Positions 63,477 through 64,000 of a stretch of 64,000 bases of DNA are shown here, piece by piece. Below the pieces are notes generated by a model. The model had not been told where the DNA came from. It made no database searches and was given only the letters and a program-made list of their open reading frames with translations. The translations under genes and the position numbers were made by a program. Source of the DNA: Salinivibrio kushneri (lineage in GTDB: Bacteria > Pseudomonadota > Gammaproteobacteria > Enterobacterales > Vibrionaceae); the NCBI RefSeq assembly GCF_005280275.1, contig NZ_CP040021.1, positions 2,629,001-2,693,000 on the forward strand. The letters run 5' to 3'. Every line of letters starts with the position of its first letter. The stretch's first letter is position 1.

Positions 63477-63665
63477 AAGTTTGGTGTTTCCGTAGAAACT
63501 GCTCAATGAATACTGATTACTGTTTATCTCCGAAGAGACAAACGAATTGACTGTGCCGAACAACTATAAAAGTTGTCGTTTGGTCACTCAGTTCATTGAA
63601 TAAATCTTTTTGTCTATTCTTAACGAGTGCCCACACAGATTGCATAGGTCAAATTGTTAAAGAGC
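63477..63665 (-). promoter_or_regulatory. rRNA leader with boxA antiterminator
   Basis: The leader between promoter P3 and the 16S gene. The boxA sequence GCTCTTTAACA (minus strand, 63655-63665) recruits the Nus antitermination complex in E. coli rrn operons. The rest would form the 5' arm of the 16S processing stem. Confidence 0.75.
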
Positions 63666-63707
63666 GTTGACTGTGCGAAGCGGCGCTTCGCTCGGTCAGG
63701 GCTGCGT

Positions 63708-63735
63708 ATCTTACGCGCCTTACCGTTAAAGTCAA
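63708..63735 (-). promoter_or_regulatory. rrn promoter, third of three (closest to 16S)
   Basis: On the minus strand TTGACT (63730-63735) and TAAGAT (63708-63713) are 16 bases apart, typical of rrn promoters. Confidence 0.7.
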
Positions 63736-63824
63736 GAAGAAATTTTATCTTTTATTTTCAACCCAACCGGGTGAAACAAAACCTCTTTTTGACCTCCCTA
63801 ACGCTTAGCGTTAAGTGGACGGCT

Positions 63825-63852
63825 ATCTTAATCTTTTAAAAACTCACGTCAA
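63825..63852 (-). promoter_or_regulatory. rrn promoter, second of three
   Basis: On the minus strand TTGACG (63847-63852) and TAAGAT (63825-63830) are 16 bases apart, with an A/T-rich stretch upstream. Confidence 0.7.
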
Positions 63853-63930
63853 GCGTTTATTTTTATTTGATTTTTTGCTTCGACATGCTTGCTGAACGCT
63901 TGCCCTGCGTGCCGTGTCGATGTGGGGCGT

Positions 63931-63958
63931 AGTATAGCGACACGGATCACACTGACAA
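63931..63958 (-). promoter_or_regulatory. rrn P1-like promoter with UP element
   Basis: On the minus strand TTGTCA (63953-63958) and TATACT (63931-63936) are 16 bases apart, followed by the GC-rich discriminator ACGCCCC typical of stringently controlled rrn P1. A-rich tracts at 63965-63985 fit an UP element. Fis, encoded at 11809, may act farther upstream, beyond the window. Confidence 0.82.
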
Positions 63959-64000
63959 GGGATTTTTACGTTTTTTATTTCGACTGAGCAATAATCCACC

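Overview
The window looks like a chromosomal segment of a gammaproteobacterium of the family Vibrionaceae. Protein sequences (Fis, HU-alpha, PssA, NudC, Rsd, RpoB/RpoC) and gene order (hemE, nudC, rsd, rpoC, rpoB, rplLJAK, nusG, secE, tufB, four tRNAs, coaA, birA, murB) fit that family. A base composition near 50% GC and the long 16S V1 hairpin make a halophilic genus such as Salinivibrio plausible, but this is an inference and was not searched.

Layout. 1-6.9 kb is an acetate block: the 5' part of a transporter-type hybrid sensor kinase (CrbS-like) running off the left edge, an HcaT-like MFS permease, a cNMP/CBS/DUF294 protein, a DnaQ-fold exonuclease and acetyl-CoA synthetase acs. 7.2-12.1 kb holds aroQ, accBC, prmA and dusB-fis. 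12.1-14.8 kb is an accessory insert with one Schlafen/AlbA_2-type ATPase gene. 14.8-24.1 kb holds zntR, purHD, yjaH, hupA, a CNNM/CBS membrane protein, yjaG, a D-2-hydroxyacid dehydrogenase, a uracil-DNA-glycosylase-fold gene and hemE. 24.3-33.9 kb is an AT-richer catabolic island between hemE and nudC. 33.9-49.2 kb is the nudC/rsd pair and the rpoBC-ribosomal protein-nusG-secE-tufB-tRNA cluster. 49.4-57.8 kb holds coaA, birA, murB, a GNAT gene, pssA, a nicotinamidase and a secreted chitobiase. 57.9-64 kb is a complete minus-strand rRNA operon with promoters, leader and tandem terminators.

The most interesting region is the island. Five minus-strand genes form a tight operon: Rieske oxygenase, choline-dehydrogenase-like GMC flavoenzyme, aldehyde dehydrogenase, class II aldolase and a GlxA-type AraC regulator. 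A divergent choline/betaine-type periplasmic binding protein and a rubredoxin/rubredoxin-reductase pair complete it. I infer uptake and oxidative breakdown of a quaternary ammonium compound, with the rubredoxin pair as likely electron donor to the Rieske enzyme. The island is bracketed by a 68-bp perfect direct repeat that contains the 3' end of nudC. The left copy extends for 18 bp as a diverged nudC end. This is the signature of site-specific or homology-driven insertion at nudC, yet no recombinase gene is visible.

The second notable feature is the 23S rRNA gene. At about 3.09 kb it is longer than usual because two hairpin insertions of about 100 nt sit at positions matching helix 25 and helix 45. 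These are the classical sites of intervening sequences that lead to fragmented 23S rRNA.
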